Origin: Sphingobacterium sp. UBA5670
GTDB lineage: Bacteria > Bacteroidota > Bacteroidia > Sphingobacteriales > Sphingobacteriaceae
Assembly (NCBI RefSeq): GCF_002420705.1
Contig: NZ_DIIM01000004.1
Location: 1 to 64,000 of the forward strand
Direction: 5' to 3'
DNA: 64,000 bases
A program made the translations under genes and the position numbers. The notes under the pieces were generated by a model. The model had not been told where the DNA came from, did no database searches, and was given only the letters and a program-made list of their open reading frames with translations. Positions 8,826 through 18,509 of this stretch are shown in pieces; the first letter of the stretch is position 1; each line of letters starts with the position of its first letter.

Positions 8826-10742
8826 ATGATATTAAATTCGAAAATACCGGAAGGACCATTGGATGAAAAATGGACACGCTATAAGAAGACTGCCAAATTA
8901 GTTAATCCTGCCAACCGAAAAAAATTGGATGTTATTGTCATCGGTACCGGATTGGCGGGTAGCTCTATTGCAGCTTCCCTTGGGGAGATGGGGTATCAGG
9001 TTAAATCCTTTTGTTTTCAGGACAGTCCGAGACGGGCGCATTCAGTTGCTGCTCAAGGGGGGGTAAATGCTGCAAAGAATTATAAGAATGATGGTGACAG
9101 TGTCTACCGGATGTTTGTTGATACTCTGAAAGGGGGAGATTTTCGCGCCCGGGAAGCAAATGTATACCGTATGGCAGAATGCTCTCTGAATTTGATCGAC
9201 CAAGCCGTAGCCCAGGGTGTTCCATTTGGACGAGAATATGGTGGGTATTTAAACAATCGCTCTTTTGGGGGAGTACAGGTAAGCCGTACCTTCTATGCAA
9301 GAGGTCAAACTGGACAACAGCTCCTTTTGGGAGCGTATCAAGCACTTATGCGTCAGGTAGGTAAAGGAACAGTAGAACTTTTTGCCAGGCACGAGATGCT
9401 GGATATTGTTGTTATAGACGGAAAAACACGTGGAGTTATTGTACGGAATTTAGATACTGGTGAAATTGAACGACATGCCGCCCACACAGTCATATTAGCG
9501 ACAGGAGGATATGGTAAGATATATTATCTATCGACCTTAGCCATGGGGTGTAACGGTTCAGCAATCTGGCGTGCACATAAAAAAGGTGCATTAATGGCTT
9601 CTCCTAGCTGGATTCAGATTCATCCGACTTCGTTGCCACAATCTGGCGATTATCAGTCTAAATTGACGCTAATGTCAGAATCGTTACGTAATGATGGGAG
9701 AATTTGGGTTCCCTTAAAACAGAATGAATCACGAGAACCCAATACCATTCCGGAGGAAGAAAGGGATTACTATTTAGAACGGCGCTATCCCGCATTTGGC
9801 AATTTGGCTCCGAGGGATATTTCATCGCGGGCAGCTAAAGAACGTATCGATGCCGGCTTTGGGATTGGGCCACTTAAAAATGCAGTTTATCTGGATTTTG
9901 CTAAAGCTATTCGGGAGCAAGGGAAACAGAAAATACAAGAGAAGTATGGTAATCTATTCGATATGTATGAAAAGATAACGGGATATGACGCTTATAAGGA
10001 GCCAATGATGATTTCACCCTCTGCGCATTTCTCCATGGGTGGTCTATGGGTGGACTATGAACTGATGACCAGCCTACCCGGTTTATTTGCTTTAGGGGAG
10101 GCTAATTTTGCAGATCATGGTGCTAATAGGCTTGGTGCAAATTCGCTGCTTCAGGCATCTGTAGATGGTTATTTTATTGCTCCTTACACCATTGCCAATT
10201 ATTTGGCAAATGAAATTCACACGGGTAAAATTTCAACCGATCATATCGAGTTTGACCGTGCAGAAGAACAGGTTAGAAAACAGATTGAAATGTTGCTGAA
10301 TATTAAAGGCAGTAAAACTGTGGATTATTTTCATAAAACACTGGGTAAGCTACTTTACGATTATTGCGGTCTCGCACGGAACGAGAAAGGGCTTCGCTAT
10401 GCTATTGGTGAGATTAAAAAACTCAAACAAGAATTTTTTAAAGAGGTTATTGTCAGTGGCGAGGCTAACACCTTAAATACGGAACTAGAAAAAGCGGGGC
10501 GTGTAGCAGATTATTTTGAAATTGGAGAATTGATGTGTTATGACGCATTGACACGAAATGAGTCCTGTGGAGCACATTTCCGCGAGGAATATCAAACTGC
10601 GGATGGGGAAGCGTTAAGAAATGATGCTGAATACCAATTTATCTCTGCATGGTCCTGGAAGGGCGAAAATGAAGAACCTGAGCTGATCAGGGAGCCACTG
10701 ACTTTTGAAGAGATACAACCAACTGTAAGGAGCTATAAATAA
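8826..10742 (+). CDS. sdhA: Succinate dehydrogenase/fumarate reductase flavoprotein subunit
   Basis: 638 residues. FAD-binding Rossmann start VIVIGTGLAGSS (37-48), the covalent-flavin histidine H72 in RRAHSVAAQGG, the active-site region HPTSLP, and the conserved LGEANFADHGANRLGANSL segment near residue 422 are all in place. It oxidises succinate to fumarate or catalyses the reverse. The slightly diverged opening GTGLAGSS (GxGxxG with an extra T) is normal for the Bacteroidota non-classical type. A GGGAGG-type ribosome-binding sequence lies about 10 bases upstream of the ATG, stronger than for most genes here. Confidence 0.95.
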   Translation: MILNSKIPEGPLDEKWTRYKKTAKLVNPANRKKLDVIVIGTGLAGSSIAASLGEMGYQVKSFCFQDSPRRAHSVAAQGGVNAAKNYKNDGDSVYRMFVDTLKGGDFRAREANVYRMAECSLNLIDQAVAQGVPFGREYGGYLNNRSFGGVQVSRTFYARGQTGQQLLLGAYQALMRQVGKGTVELFARHEMLDIVVIDGKTRGVIVRNLDTGEIERHAAHTVILATGGYGKIYYLSTLAMGCNGSAIWRAHKKGALMASPSWIQIHPTSLPQSGDYQSKLTLMSESLRNDGRIWVPLKQNESREPNTIPEEERDYYLERRYPAFGNLAPRDISSRAAKERIDAGFGIGPLKNAVYLDFAKAIREQGKQKIQEKYGNLFDMYEKITGYDAYKEPMMISPSAHFSMGGLWVDYELMTSLPGLFALGEANFADHGANRLGANSLLQASVDGYFIAPYTIANYLANEIHTGKISTDHIEFDRAEEQVRKQIEMLLNIKGSKTVDYFHKTLGKLLYDYCGLARNEKGLRYAIGEIKKLKQEFFKEVIVSGEANTLNTELEKAGRVADYFEIGELMCYDALTRNESCGAHFREEYQTADGEALRNDAEYQFISAWSWKGENEEPELIREPLTFEEIQPTVRSYK

Positions 10743-10753
10743 AAGGAACGATT

Positions 10754-11503
10754 ATGGATTTACATCTTAAAATATGGCGGCAAAAGGAGCGGAATGCTGC
10801 AGGCAAATTAGAGACTTATACCTTAACTGACCTTAATCCGCATATGTCATTTCTGGAAATGTTAGATACATTAAATGAGCAGCTTATCACGCATGGGGAA
10901 GAGCCTGTGGAGTTTGATCATGATTGTCGCGAAGGAATTTGCGGGCAGTGCGGAATGATGATTAATGGCATGGCACACGGCCCCCTTAAACATACAACTA
11001 CTTGTCAGTTGCATTTACGTTCATTTAAGGATAAAGATACTATTACCATTGAGCCTTTTCGTTCAGCAGCATTTCAGGTAAAAAAAGATTTGAAAGTGGA
11101 TCGGTCGGCATTTGATAGGATTATTTCATCAGGGGGATTTGTCTCCATTAATACAGGCCAAGCTCCGGACGCAACGGTCATTCCAATTTCCCATGAGCTG
11201 GCAGAATCGGCATTTGACTCTGCAGCGTGTATTGGCTGTGGTGCTTGCGTAGCAACTTGTAAAAATGGTAGTGCTGCTCTATTTACTGCCGCAAAGATTA
11301 CACATATGGCGCTATTGCCCCAAGGAAAGGAAGAACGCAGCCAACGGGTTTTAAATATGGTCAAACAAATGGATAAAGAATCCTTTGGTCATTGTTCGAA
11401 TACAGAAGCCTGCGAAGTGGAGTGTCCACAAGGGATATCAGTTTTGAATATAGCACGAATGAATTTTGAGTATAACAAAGCGCTATTTTTTAAAAAGAAG
11501 TAA
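10754..11503 (+). CDS. sdhB: Succinate dehydrogenase/fumarate reductase iron-sulfur subunit
   Basis: 249 residues. The N-terminal ferredoxin domain has the [2Fe-2S] ligands C58, C63, C66 and C84 (CREGICGQCG ... TTTC). The C-terminal domain has a CxxCxxCxxxC cluster (CIGCGACVATC) and a second group CSNTEACEVECP for the remaining clusters. It relays electrons from the flavoprotein to the cytochrome b subunit. Last gene of the porin-DASS-sdhCAB operon; the next gene has its own promoter 170 bases on. Confidence 0.95.
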   Translation: MDLHLKIWRQKERNAAGKLETYTLTDLNPHMSFLEMLDTLNEQLITHGEEPVEFDHDCREGICGQCGMMINGMAHGPLKHTTTCQLHLRSFKDKDTITIEPFRSAAFQVKKDLKVDRSAFDRIISSGGFVSINTGQAPDATVIPISHELAESAFDSAACIGCGACVATCKNGSAALFTAAKITHMALLPQGKEERSQRVLNMVKQMDKESFGHCSNTEACEVECPQGISVLNIARMNFEYNKALFFKKK

Positions 11504-11652
11504 AAACGGTCGTGCGAGTAACATAACAAAAATGGCACGATTGTTTCTACTGTAGGATTTAGATTGAAAAATTAAGGCCATTAGAAAGCCGCCATATGGT
11601 GTTGAATAGGTAGAACCTTATCCCTGAAAATGGGGATTTGTATTATTTTATG

Positions 11653-11682
11653 GTTGACAAAAAGGTTTTTGTATTAATTTTG
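11653..11682 (+). promoter_or_regulatory. Candidate promoter of the deacetylase gene
   Basis: TTGAC at 11653-11657 and TAATTTTG at 11675-11682, the latter an exact TAnnTTTG match, with a 17-base spacer. It is 35 bases ahead of the ATG at 11718. A small hairpin (ATCCC/GGGAT, about 11623-11640) lies just before it. Confidence 0.5.
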
Positions 11683-11717
11683 AAAAAAAGAAACTCATTA
11701 AAGTTATAGCGATTGAT

Positions 11718-12659
11718 ATGAAGTGTAGTAGGATGTTTGTTGTACTTTTCACCTGTAGTATAGTGTTTGGTATAACCGCATGTAAAGATTTTTCAAATAA
11801 AGTCTTAGGAAAAGGAGATTTGAAAGACACAATTTCCAAGCAATTGGCGGTCAAGGAAAAGGCGCCACATTTGTTAAATCGATGGGATTCACTTCAAAAA
11901 AATCAGATTCAGTTTACTGTTGACAGTTTACACCCTATCCCGATCAAACAACAAAAGCGCGAACTCAAAGATTCGTTACGCAAAGCTTTTGATACACATC
12001 CAAAACATATTTATTTGACTTTCGATGATGGGCCGTTAATCGGTAGTGCTTTTATCGATTCAATTGCGAAGGAGAAAAATATTAAAGTGAGTGTATTTCT
12101 GATTGGCAAGCACGCCAATATGAGTAAAGGCCGAAAACGTGATCTCATACGATATGAATCAAATCCTTTGGTCGCCTGTTATAACCACAGCTATACTCAC
12201 GCAAATAATCAGTATTCACGGTTTTACAATAATCCACAACATGCGTTTGCTGATTTTGAAAAGAATGAAAAGGATCTTAATTTAAAACATAAAATCGTCC
12301 GGCTTCCAGGCAGAAATATCTGGATATATGATAATGTTCGTAAAATTGATCTTAAAAATGGATCTACTACGGCGGACTTGCTGCACAAAAATGGCTATAC
12401 AATATATGGCTGGGATGTGGAATGGCGGCTTAATAGTGTAACTGGTATACCTATTCAAAGCCAGGCGTCTACTTTGTCCCATATTCGGAATTATATGAAC
12501 AATAAAAGCTCAATGGTACCGAACAATGTAGTTTTCTTGATGCATGATGATATGTTTCAAACGCAGAAGGGGCAACAGGAACTAACCTCTCTAATTGATG
12601 CGTTAAAAAAAGAGGGTTATCAGTTTGAATTTATGCAAGATTATCCGATTAAATATTAA
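11718..12659 (+). CDS. Polysaccharide deacetylase (NodB-homology) lipoprotein
   Basis: 313 residues. Lipoprotein signal peptide with lipobox ITAC (lipidated C22), then a linker and a carbohydrate esterase 4-like domain. Its motifs are TFDDGP (101-106, the catalytic-base and metal aspartates), HSYTH (H157 and H161, metal ligands), RLPGRN, and the final LMHDD with the conserved histidine. The family removes N- or O-acetyl groups from chitin, peptidoglycan or other glycans. The R-x-P-G-x variant and 'HSYTH' are of the shorter non-classical type, so peptidoglycan deacetylation is only one possibility. It has its own promoter and terminator. Confidence 0.85.
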   Translation: MKCSRMFVVLFTCSIVFGITACKDFSNKVLGKGDLKDTISKQLAVKEKAPHLLNRWDSLQKNQIQFTVDSLHPIPIKQQKRELKDSLRKAFDTHPKHIYLTFDDGPLIGSAFIDSIAKEKNIKVSVFLIGKHANMSKGRKRDLIRYESNPLVACYNHSYTHANNQYSRFYNNPQHAFADFEKNEKDLNLKHKIVRLPGRNIWIYDNVRKIDLKNGSTTADLLHKNGYTIYGWDVEWRLNSVTGIPIQSQASTLSHIRNYMNNKSSMVPNNVVFLMHDDMFQTQKGQQELTSLIDALKKEGYQFEFMQDYPIKY

Positions 12660-12690
12660 TTGGAATCGTTGATTAACGATGATAATATAG

Positions 12691-12724
12691 AAGAGTTTGG
12701 TTTACGAAATAACACCAAACTCTT
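12691..12724 (+). terminator. Terminator-like hairpin
   Basis: An 11-base perfect stem, AAGAGTTTGGT (12691-12701) and ACCAAACTCTT (12714-12724), loop of 12; only a short T-run follows. It ends the deacetylase transcript. Confidence 0.65.
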
Positions 12725-13260
12725 TAGGATAGCGGACGCTGCCATGTTTTCTTTTCTGATTTTTACATTCCTCCTTTAAGGATGGTAGTATTTCTTCACT
12801 ATTAATATAGCCAATTCCTACACTTATTTTTGTGTATACATAGTTGTTTTAAAAAAATCAATTATAGAACTAATTATAAAGGATAAAGATGCATATTATT
12901 ATTTAAAAAATTGATAATATACTTTCTATTGGATAAAAAATGCATTTCGTCTAAGAATTCCCCTTATGAAATTTATTCGTGAACACATTAATAACGTATG
13001 TGGTAGCGCCAACCGTTACAATTATTTTAAAGAAAACCAGCTTAATTAATTTCATGCACTCAAGTTTCTTAGTGTCAATTGCTTATGTATTAATTGTTAA
13101 ATAGTGTAAAAATAACACTTGCATTATATATTTATTTTCGTATTTTCATGTTAGATAAACAATTATAAATCGCCTCTATTAGACTCCTAAACCGACAAGT
13201 CTTGTAGAGGTAAAAAAAATAACTAATTAAATACAGAATTTAAACAATTAAACAGTTTTT
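12725..13260 (+). other. Long leader/promoter region of the susC gene
   Basis: 536 AT-rich bases without a supportable gene. It holds an inverted repeat AGTGT-N7-ACACT at 13103-13119. Next to it are a weak promoter candidate (CTTG at 13118-13121, TATTTTCA at 13141-13148, two mismatches to TAnnTTTG) and a leader hairpin at 13173-13210. The rest shows nothing I can name. Confidence 0.4.
13173..13210 (+). promoter_or_regulatory. Stem-loop in the 5' leader of susC
   Basis: Two-part stem: CCTCTA (13173-13178) pairs with TAGAGG (13205-13210), and AGAC (13181-13184) with GTCT (13199-13202), leaving a 14-base loop. It ends 50 bases ahead of the susC ATG. No T-run follows, so it is more likely a leader structure than a terminator. 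Confidence 0.35.
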
Positions 13261-16200
13261 ATGATTAACTGCCATTATTTCTCAAATCAATGGAAGAGAG
13301 CGTTTTGGACTGGATCATTGTGCTCATTAGTGGCCTTGAGTCCTCAAATCGTCGATGCTGCAACCCTCGCAAGCCATGGGATTCTCTTTCAGCAGGAGCT
13401 AAGTGTTTCTGGAACGGTACATGATGAAACTGGAATGCCAATCCCAGGAGTAACTGTATCTGTAAACGGCACAAGTTTAGTAACTAAAACCGATCTTCAA
13501 GGTAAGTACAAATTAGACAAAGTTCCTAGTAATGCAACCATTAACTTCCGTATGGTGGGCAAACAATCTATGGATGAGTCTGTAAAAGGAAGGCATGCGA
13601 TAGATGTCACACTTCTTAATTCGGAATCGAATCTCGAAGAAGTCGTTGTTGTAGGTTACGGTAAACAGCGCAAGGAAACAGTTACAGGTGCTGTTGCCAC
13701 TGTTAAAGGAAGTGATCTTGCTCAATCACCGGCATTGAACGTTTCCAATGCATTAACAGGACGAGTTCCAGGGGTTACAGCGACCAATGGAAGTGCTGAA
13801 CCTGGATATGATGGCTCCAATATCAAAATCAGGGGAACGAATACACTTGGTAATAGCAGTCCATTAGTCGTTATTGATGGAGTTCCTGCGCGTGAAGGAG
13901 GAATTGATCGTATAAATCCCCGAGATATAGAAAATATCTCCGTTCTAAAAGATGCTTCTGCTGCTATTTATGGAGCCAGGGCGGCAAATGGTGTTATTCT
14001 CGTGACGACAAGACGAGGAAAAACAGGAAAACCGCAGTTTTCGTATACGTTCAACCAAGGCTATTCCCAACCTACCGTCATTCCTAAATTAACAGATGCC
14101 TCCCAATTTGCGGCAATTAGAAATGAACTTGAAATTTATAACCTTCCTGTTGAAGAATGGTCTGCTGCTTATACCGCTATCAACGAGAAAGGCAGTTATA
14201 ATAAACAAGGTGGAGGAGTTTTGGATGCTCCGTTTAAACCAGAAGATATCCAAAAGTTCAAAGACGGATCAGATCCTTGGGGGCATCCTAATACCGACTG
14301 GTATAAGGCTACGCTAAAAGACTGGTCACCACAACAGCGTCACAACCTTCAAATCAATGGCGGTACTGAGGATGTCAAATATCTGATGTCTTTGGGGTAT
14401 CAAAATCAGGATGCATATTATAAAAATTCGGCTACAGGTTATAAACAGTACGACTTAAGGATTAATCTAGATGCTAATATTAGTCAATATGTTAAAACGC
14501 AGTTCGGTGTTTTGGGAAGACAGGAAAACCGGAATTTCCCGACCAAGAGTGCCGGCACAGTCTTTAGAATGCTAATGCGGGGAAATCCGACACAACCAGC
14601 AATATGGCCTAATGGAATGCCGGGACCAGATATCGAAAATGGCGAAAACCCGGTAGTAATTACGACCAATGCGACAGGTTATGATCACGATAAACGCTAC
14701 TATTTTCAAACAAATGGTCAGGTTGAGATTACAAATCCCTGGATAGATGGCCTTAAATTAACGCTTAATGCCTCTGTCGACAAATATGTGAAAAATCAAA
14801 AAACATGGGTTACACCCTGGACCTTGTATTCTTGGCAGGGCGCTTATGAAGCCGATGGCAGCACTCCGCAACTTGTTCCTGGAAGGCGTGGACCTGCTGA
14901 TCCAAATTTAAACCAAAGCAATGAAGATCAGCTGAATATCCTACTTGGCGGAATCTTAAGCTTCGAGCGGAAATTTGGTGATCATCAGGTAAATGCTATA
15001 GCAGGTATCAATAGAGAAACAATTGATAATGATAAATTCAGCGCATATCGCCGCTATTTTCTTTCAAATGCGATCGACTATCTTTTTGCTGGTGGGGAAC
15101 AGGAAAAAAATAATGACGGGTCTGCATGGAAAAGAGCTAGGTTAAATTACTTTGGGCGATTTGGCTATAATTATAAAAGCAAGTATATTGCAGAATTCCT
15201 TTGGCGTTATGACGGATCGTATATGTTTCCTGAAAGTGAACGGTTCGGTTTCTTTCCAGGTGCTATGGCGGGATGGGTAGTGTCGGAAGAGAATTTCTGG
15301 AAGGAAAATGTCCCTGTAATTAATTATTTCAAGATTCGTGCCTCATATGGCCAGATGGGTAATGACAACATCTATTATGATGATAAGTTACAAGAATATC
15401 AATATTTTTCAACCTATTCCTTTGGCACTTATATCGTCAATGATAAGCTAGCGAAATCCCTTTTTGAAAGCCGTGTTCCTAATGAGATGATTACCTGGGA
15501 GGTTGCCAATAACTATAATTTAGGGTTTGATTTTCAATTTTTACAAGGAAAACTGAATTTCGAGTTTGATATTTTTAAAAACCGCCGTAATTCCATTCTG
15601 TGGAGAAAAAATGCGTCAATACCCCAAAGTACGGGGATGACACTGCCGGCAGAAAATATTGGTAAAGTAGATAACAAGGGTTGGGAATTTAACTTAGGTT
15701 ATCGTGGCAAAGTAGGAGATCTGGGGTATACGGTTGGTGTGAATGGTGGTTATGCCAAAAACAAAATTATCTTCTGGGATGAAGCTCCTGGCGCCCCTGC
15801 ATGGCAGCAAAGTACAGGTAAACCTATCAAAACGGATATTTATTATGTTTATGATGGTGTATTCCGTGACATGGAAGATATCTCCAACAATAAATTGGAC
15901 TATAGTGCCATTACGAAAACTTTACGTCCTGGAGATATGAAATATAAAGATTTCAATGGTGACGGAAAAATTACCCCTGATGATAAAGTGAGGCGAGACA
16001 AGAATAGTGATCCAACTTTTCAGGGAGGTTTCAATTTTAGTCTGACTTATAAGGATTTTGACTTATCGGTACTATTTCAAGGAGCTACAGGAGGAGAGAT
16101 ACGGGTAGGAACGGATGAATCTGGATCAATCGGAAATTTTGTGGAAGAATTCTATGATAAACGCTGGAGCATCAGCAACCCAAGTAGTGTTTATCCACGT

Positions 16201-16476
16201 TTGACAGACCGTGGCAATCAATATTATTCTTATAACAATACCTATTGGATGCGGAGTACCGATTATCTGCGGCTTAAAAATGTGGAAATAGGATATAACC
16301 TGGCGTCAAGCATTTGTAGTAAAATTGGCATTGGTTCTTTACGTCTATATGCAAATGGCATGAATTTAATTACGTGGAGTAAGATCAAGATGTATGATCC
16401 TGAGGCAGTTAATGCATTAGGACAATATTATCCGCAGGCAAGATTAATTAATTTTGGCGCATTATTATCGTTCTAA
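13261..16476 (+). CDS. susC: SusC/RagA-family TonB-linked outer-membrane protein
   Basis: 1071 residues. Signal region of about 35 residues, then a CarboxypepD_reg-like domain (VSGTVHDETGMPIPGVTVSV, residues about 49-70) and the SusC connector ENLEEVVVVGYGKQRK-type TonB box (near 133-145). The plug domain follows (RVPGV, 'IKIRGTNTLG', 'PLVVIDGVP', 'ISVLKDASAAIYGARAANGVILVTT') and then a 22-strand barrel ending in LLSF. SusC proteins import oligosaccharides or peptides together with a SusD lipoprotein, using TonB energy. The susD partner starts 36 bases downstream. No glycosidase, sigma or anti-sigma gene adjoins the pair, so its ligand cannot be inferred. Confidence 0.95.
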   Translation: MINCHYFSNQWKRAFWTGSLCSLVALSPQIVDAATLASHGILFQQELSVSGTVHDETGMPIPGVTVSVNGTSLVTKTDLQGKYKLDKVPSNATINFRMVGKQSMDESVKGRHAIDVTLLNSESNLEEVVVVGYGKQRKETVTGAVATVKGSDLAQSPALNVSNALTGRVPGVTATNGSAEPGYDGSNIKIRGTNTLGNSSPLVVIDGVPAREGGIDRINPRDIENISVLKDASAAIYGARAANGVILVTTRRGKTGKPQFSYTFNQGYSQPTVIPKLTDASQFAAIRNELEIYNLPVEEWSAAYTAINEKGSYNKQGGGVLDAPFKPEDIQKFKDGSDPWGHPNTDWYKATLKDWSPQQRHNLQINGGTEDVKYLMSLGYQNQDAYYKNSATGYKQYDLRINLDANISQYVKTQFGVLGRQENRNFPTKSAGTVFRMLMRGNPTQPAIWPNGMPGPDIENGENPVVITTNATGYDHDKRYYFQTNGQVEITNPWIDGLKLTLNASVDKYVKNQKTWVTPWTLYSWQGAYEADGSTPQLVPGRRGPADPNLNQSNEDQLNILLGGILSFERKFGDHQVNAIAGINRETIDNDKFSAYRRYFLSNAIDYLFAGGEQEKNNDGSAWKRARLNYFGRFGYNYKSKYIAEFLWRYDGSYMFPESERFGFFPGAMAGWVVSEENFWKENVPVINYFKIRASYGQMGNDNIYYDDKLQEYQYFSTYSFGTYIVNDKLAKSLFESRVPNEMITWEVANNYNLGFDFQFLQGKLNFEFDIFKNRRNSILWRKNASIPQSTGMTLPAENIGKVDNKGWEFNLGYRGKVGDLGYTVGVNGGYAKNKIIFWDEAPGAPAWQQSTGKPIKTDIYYVYDGVFRDMEDISNNKLDYSAITKTLRPGDMKYKDFNGDGKITPDDKVRRDKNSDPTFQGGFNFSLTYKDFDLSVLFQGATGGEIRVGTDESGSIGNFVEEFYDKRWSISNPSSVYPRLTDRGNQYYSYNNTYWMRSTDYLRLKNVEIGYNLASSICSKIGIGSLRLYANGMNLITWSKIKMYDPEAVNALGQYYPQARLINFGALLSF

Positions 16477-16512
16477 CCAACTGTCATATTAAGAACTTAA
16501 CGAAGAAGAAAA

Positions 16513-18390
16513 ATGAAAAAAATTAAGAATATATCACTTATACTACTTGTACTTTCTGCATCATTACAAGCTTGTAATGATGATTTTGTGAGCACGAAGC
16601 CACTCAGTGAAGTTCCACAGGAGATCGTTTGGTCGGATGCCGGTTTGTCTGAGGCTTTCGTGACAGAAATCTATAACGGCTTTGGAGTAGGAGGCTTTTA
16701 TGAACAAGAAATGGCATCTATGACAGACGAAGCTTTATTTACACACCCTAATCGGGGTATAAATACCGTAACCGAATCTCGATCAAATCCAGCTGATCAA
16801 GGCTATATTATGGATACTTACGAATATGGTCGCATGTATACACGCATCCGGGCAACTAACATTGCAATCTCCAATTTAAGTGCACCCAAGTTTGACAAAG
16901 CAAAGGCCGATAAGCTGCTAGGTGAAGCATATTTCCTGCGTGGGTATTATTATCAACAGCTTTTACGCTTTTATGGTGGCATCCCCATCGATAATAAGAT
17001 ATATACATTGAACGATAAAGACTATATGGTTCCGAGGAATAGCTATGAGGAGTGTGTCAATGCCATTGTGAAAGATCTAGACAGCGCAGCTCTTTTGTTA
17101 AAGGGAATTTCATCAGCAAAGGGACGGGCAAATGAAACTGCAGTATTGGCCTTAAAATCAAGAGTATTACTATATGCTGCCAGTGACCTCCATGATGAAG
17201 GTAAAGCCAAAGCAAAATCAACATTATTGGCAGGATATAAAAATCCAGCGTATTTAATGTATACGAGTGGCAATCAGGTGGAACGATGGACGAAAGCAAA
17301 AGCAGCAGCAAAAGCCGTACTGGATCATACAGAATTCGCTTATAAGTTAGACTTAACTCAACCAGCTTCGCCAAGTGATGGTACTGCCAACTATATGGCC
17401 GTATCGTTGGGAGGGGGGAGCAAGACCGTTGATTTTACTGCAGGGAAGGATATTATTTTAGGTAGATTTTTTATTGACGAAAAGGATGAACGTGGGGGCT
17501 GGGTAGGACGAGATAATGGTCCAAATGGCTATCATAACTGGGCCGGAAATACACCAATACAACTATTAGTAGATGACTACGAGACTAGTGATGGCCAAAA
17601 ATTCAGTTGGTCAGATCCGACAATGGCGGCCAGCCCTTATCAAAATCGCGACCCACGTTTAAAGGCAACGATTTTATACGACGGTGCGGATTGGAAACCA
17701 AGGACGGCTGATGTCGCTGAAAGAGACAAGGCGAATCAAATTCAAACAGGTCAATACGAAATAATGAATGCCAAAGGACAAAAGGTTATTCAATTTGGTC
17801 TTGATACAAGAAAAAGCCCGATTGAAGATTGGAATGGTTCACGGACAGGTTATTACATTCGTAAATTTACCGATCCTGATCCTACAATGGAAGACCAAAA
17901 CACAAGGCAGCGAATTCCCTGGCCAATGTTTCGTTACACAGAGGCGATATTGAACTACGTAGAAGCATGTCTTGAATTGGGAGAAGAGAATGAAGCTAAA
18001 ATATGGTTAAACAAGATCCGCTTTAGAGCTGGAATGCCTGCAATTCCAACAGCCGAGACTGGGGCAGCTCTAAAAGCACGTTATAGAAATGAGCGTCGTA
18101 TTGAATTAGCTTACGAAGAACATCGCTTCTTTGACGTCCGACGCTGGATGATAGCCGCAGAAACTATAGGTCGCAAAGCAAATATTATAAATATAACGGG
18201 AACCCTTAAGGCGGGTAAAAATGTAACTCTTTATCAATATAATCCAGATAACTACACCTACACATATACTGTTTCAAATATTGATCCAGGAATTGAAAAT
18301 AGGAACTGGGATGACAAGATGTACTACACGTCTTTACATCGCGATGAGGTTAATCGAAATACAAAATTGATCCAAAACCCAGGTTATTAG
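16513..18390 (+). CDS. susD: RagB/SusD-family substrate-binding lipoprotein
   Basis: 625 residues. Lipoprotein signal (LSASLQAC, lipidated cysteine 21), then SusD features: 'STKPLSEVPQEIVWSD', TPR-like helices with 'EAYFLRGYYYQQLLRFYGGIPI' (partial motif near residue 136), and a C-terminal 'YTEAILNYVEACLELG...AKIWLNKIRFRAGMP...RNERRIELAYEEHRFFDVRRW' signature. It forms the lid over the SusC barrel and binds the ligand at the cell surface. It is the second gene of the pair and is followed by a strong bidirectional terminator. Confidence 0.95.
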   Translation: MKKIKNISLILLVLSASLQACNDDFVSTKPLSEVPQEIVWSDAGLSEAFVTEIYNGFGVGGFYEQEMASMTDEALFTHPNRGINTVTESRSNPADQGYIMDTYEYGRMYTRIRATNIAISNLSAPKFDKAKADKLLGEAYFLRGYYYQQLLRFYGGIPIDNKIYTLNDKDYMVPRNSYEECVNAIVKDLDSAALLLKGISSAKGRANETAVLALKSRVLLYAASDLHDEGKAKAKSTLLAGYKNPAYLMYTSGNQVERWTKAKAAAKAVLDHTEFAYKLDLTQPASPSDGTANYMAVSLGGGSKTVDFTAGKDIILGRFFIDEKDERGGWVGRDNGPNGYHNWAGNTPIQLLVDDYETSDGQKFSWSDPTMAASPYQNRDPRLKATILYDGADWKPRTADVAERDKANQIQTGQYEIMNAKGQKVIQFGLDTRKSPIEDWNGSRTGYYIRKFTDPDPTMEDQNTRQRIPWPMFRYTEAILNYVEACLELGEENEAKIWLNKIRFRAGMPAIPTAETGAALKARYRNERRIELAYEEHRFFDVRRWMIAAETIGRKANIINITGTLKAGKNVTLYQYNPDNYTYTYTVSNIDPGIENRNWDDKMYYTSLHRDEVNRNTKLIQNPGY

Positions 18391-18395
18391 CAATT

Positions 18396-18432
18396 AAAAA
18401 AGCTGTCCCAATGATGTGGACAGCTTTTTTTA
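18396..18432. terminator. Bidirectional terminator
   Basis: Thirteen-base perfect stem (AAAAAAGCTGTCC at 18396-18408, GGACAGCTTTTTT at 18418-18430) with A- and T-runs, between convergent susD and the MFS gene. Confidence 0.88.
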
Positions 18433-18509
18433 CGGCTAGGCAAAGCGGTATCAGCTATTCAAAGATAATATCCACAAGACGGTTGACTGACTTTTCGAAC
18501 ATACTGATT

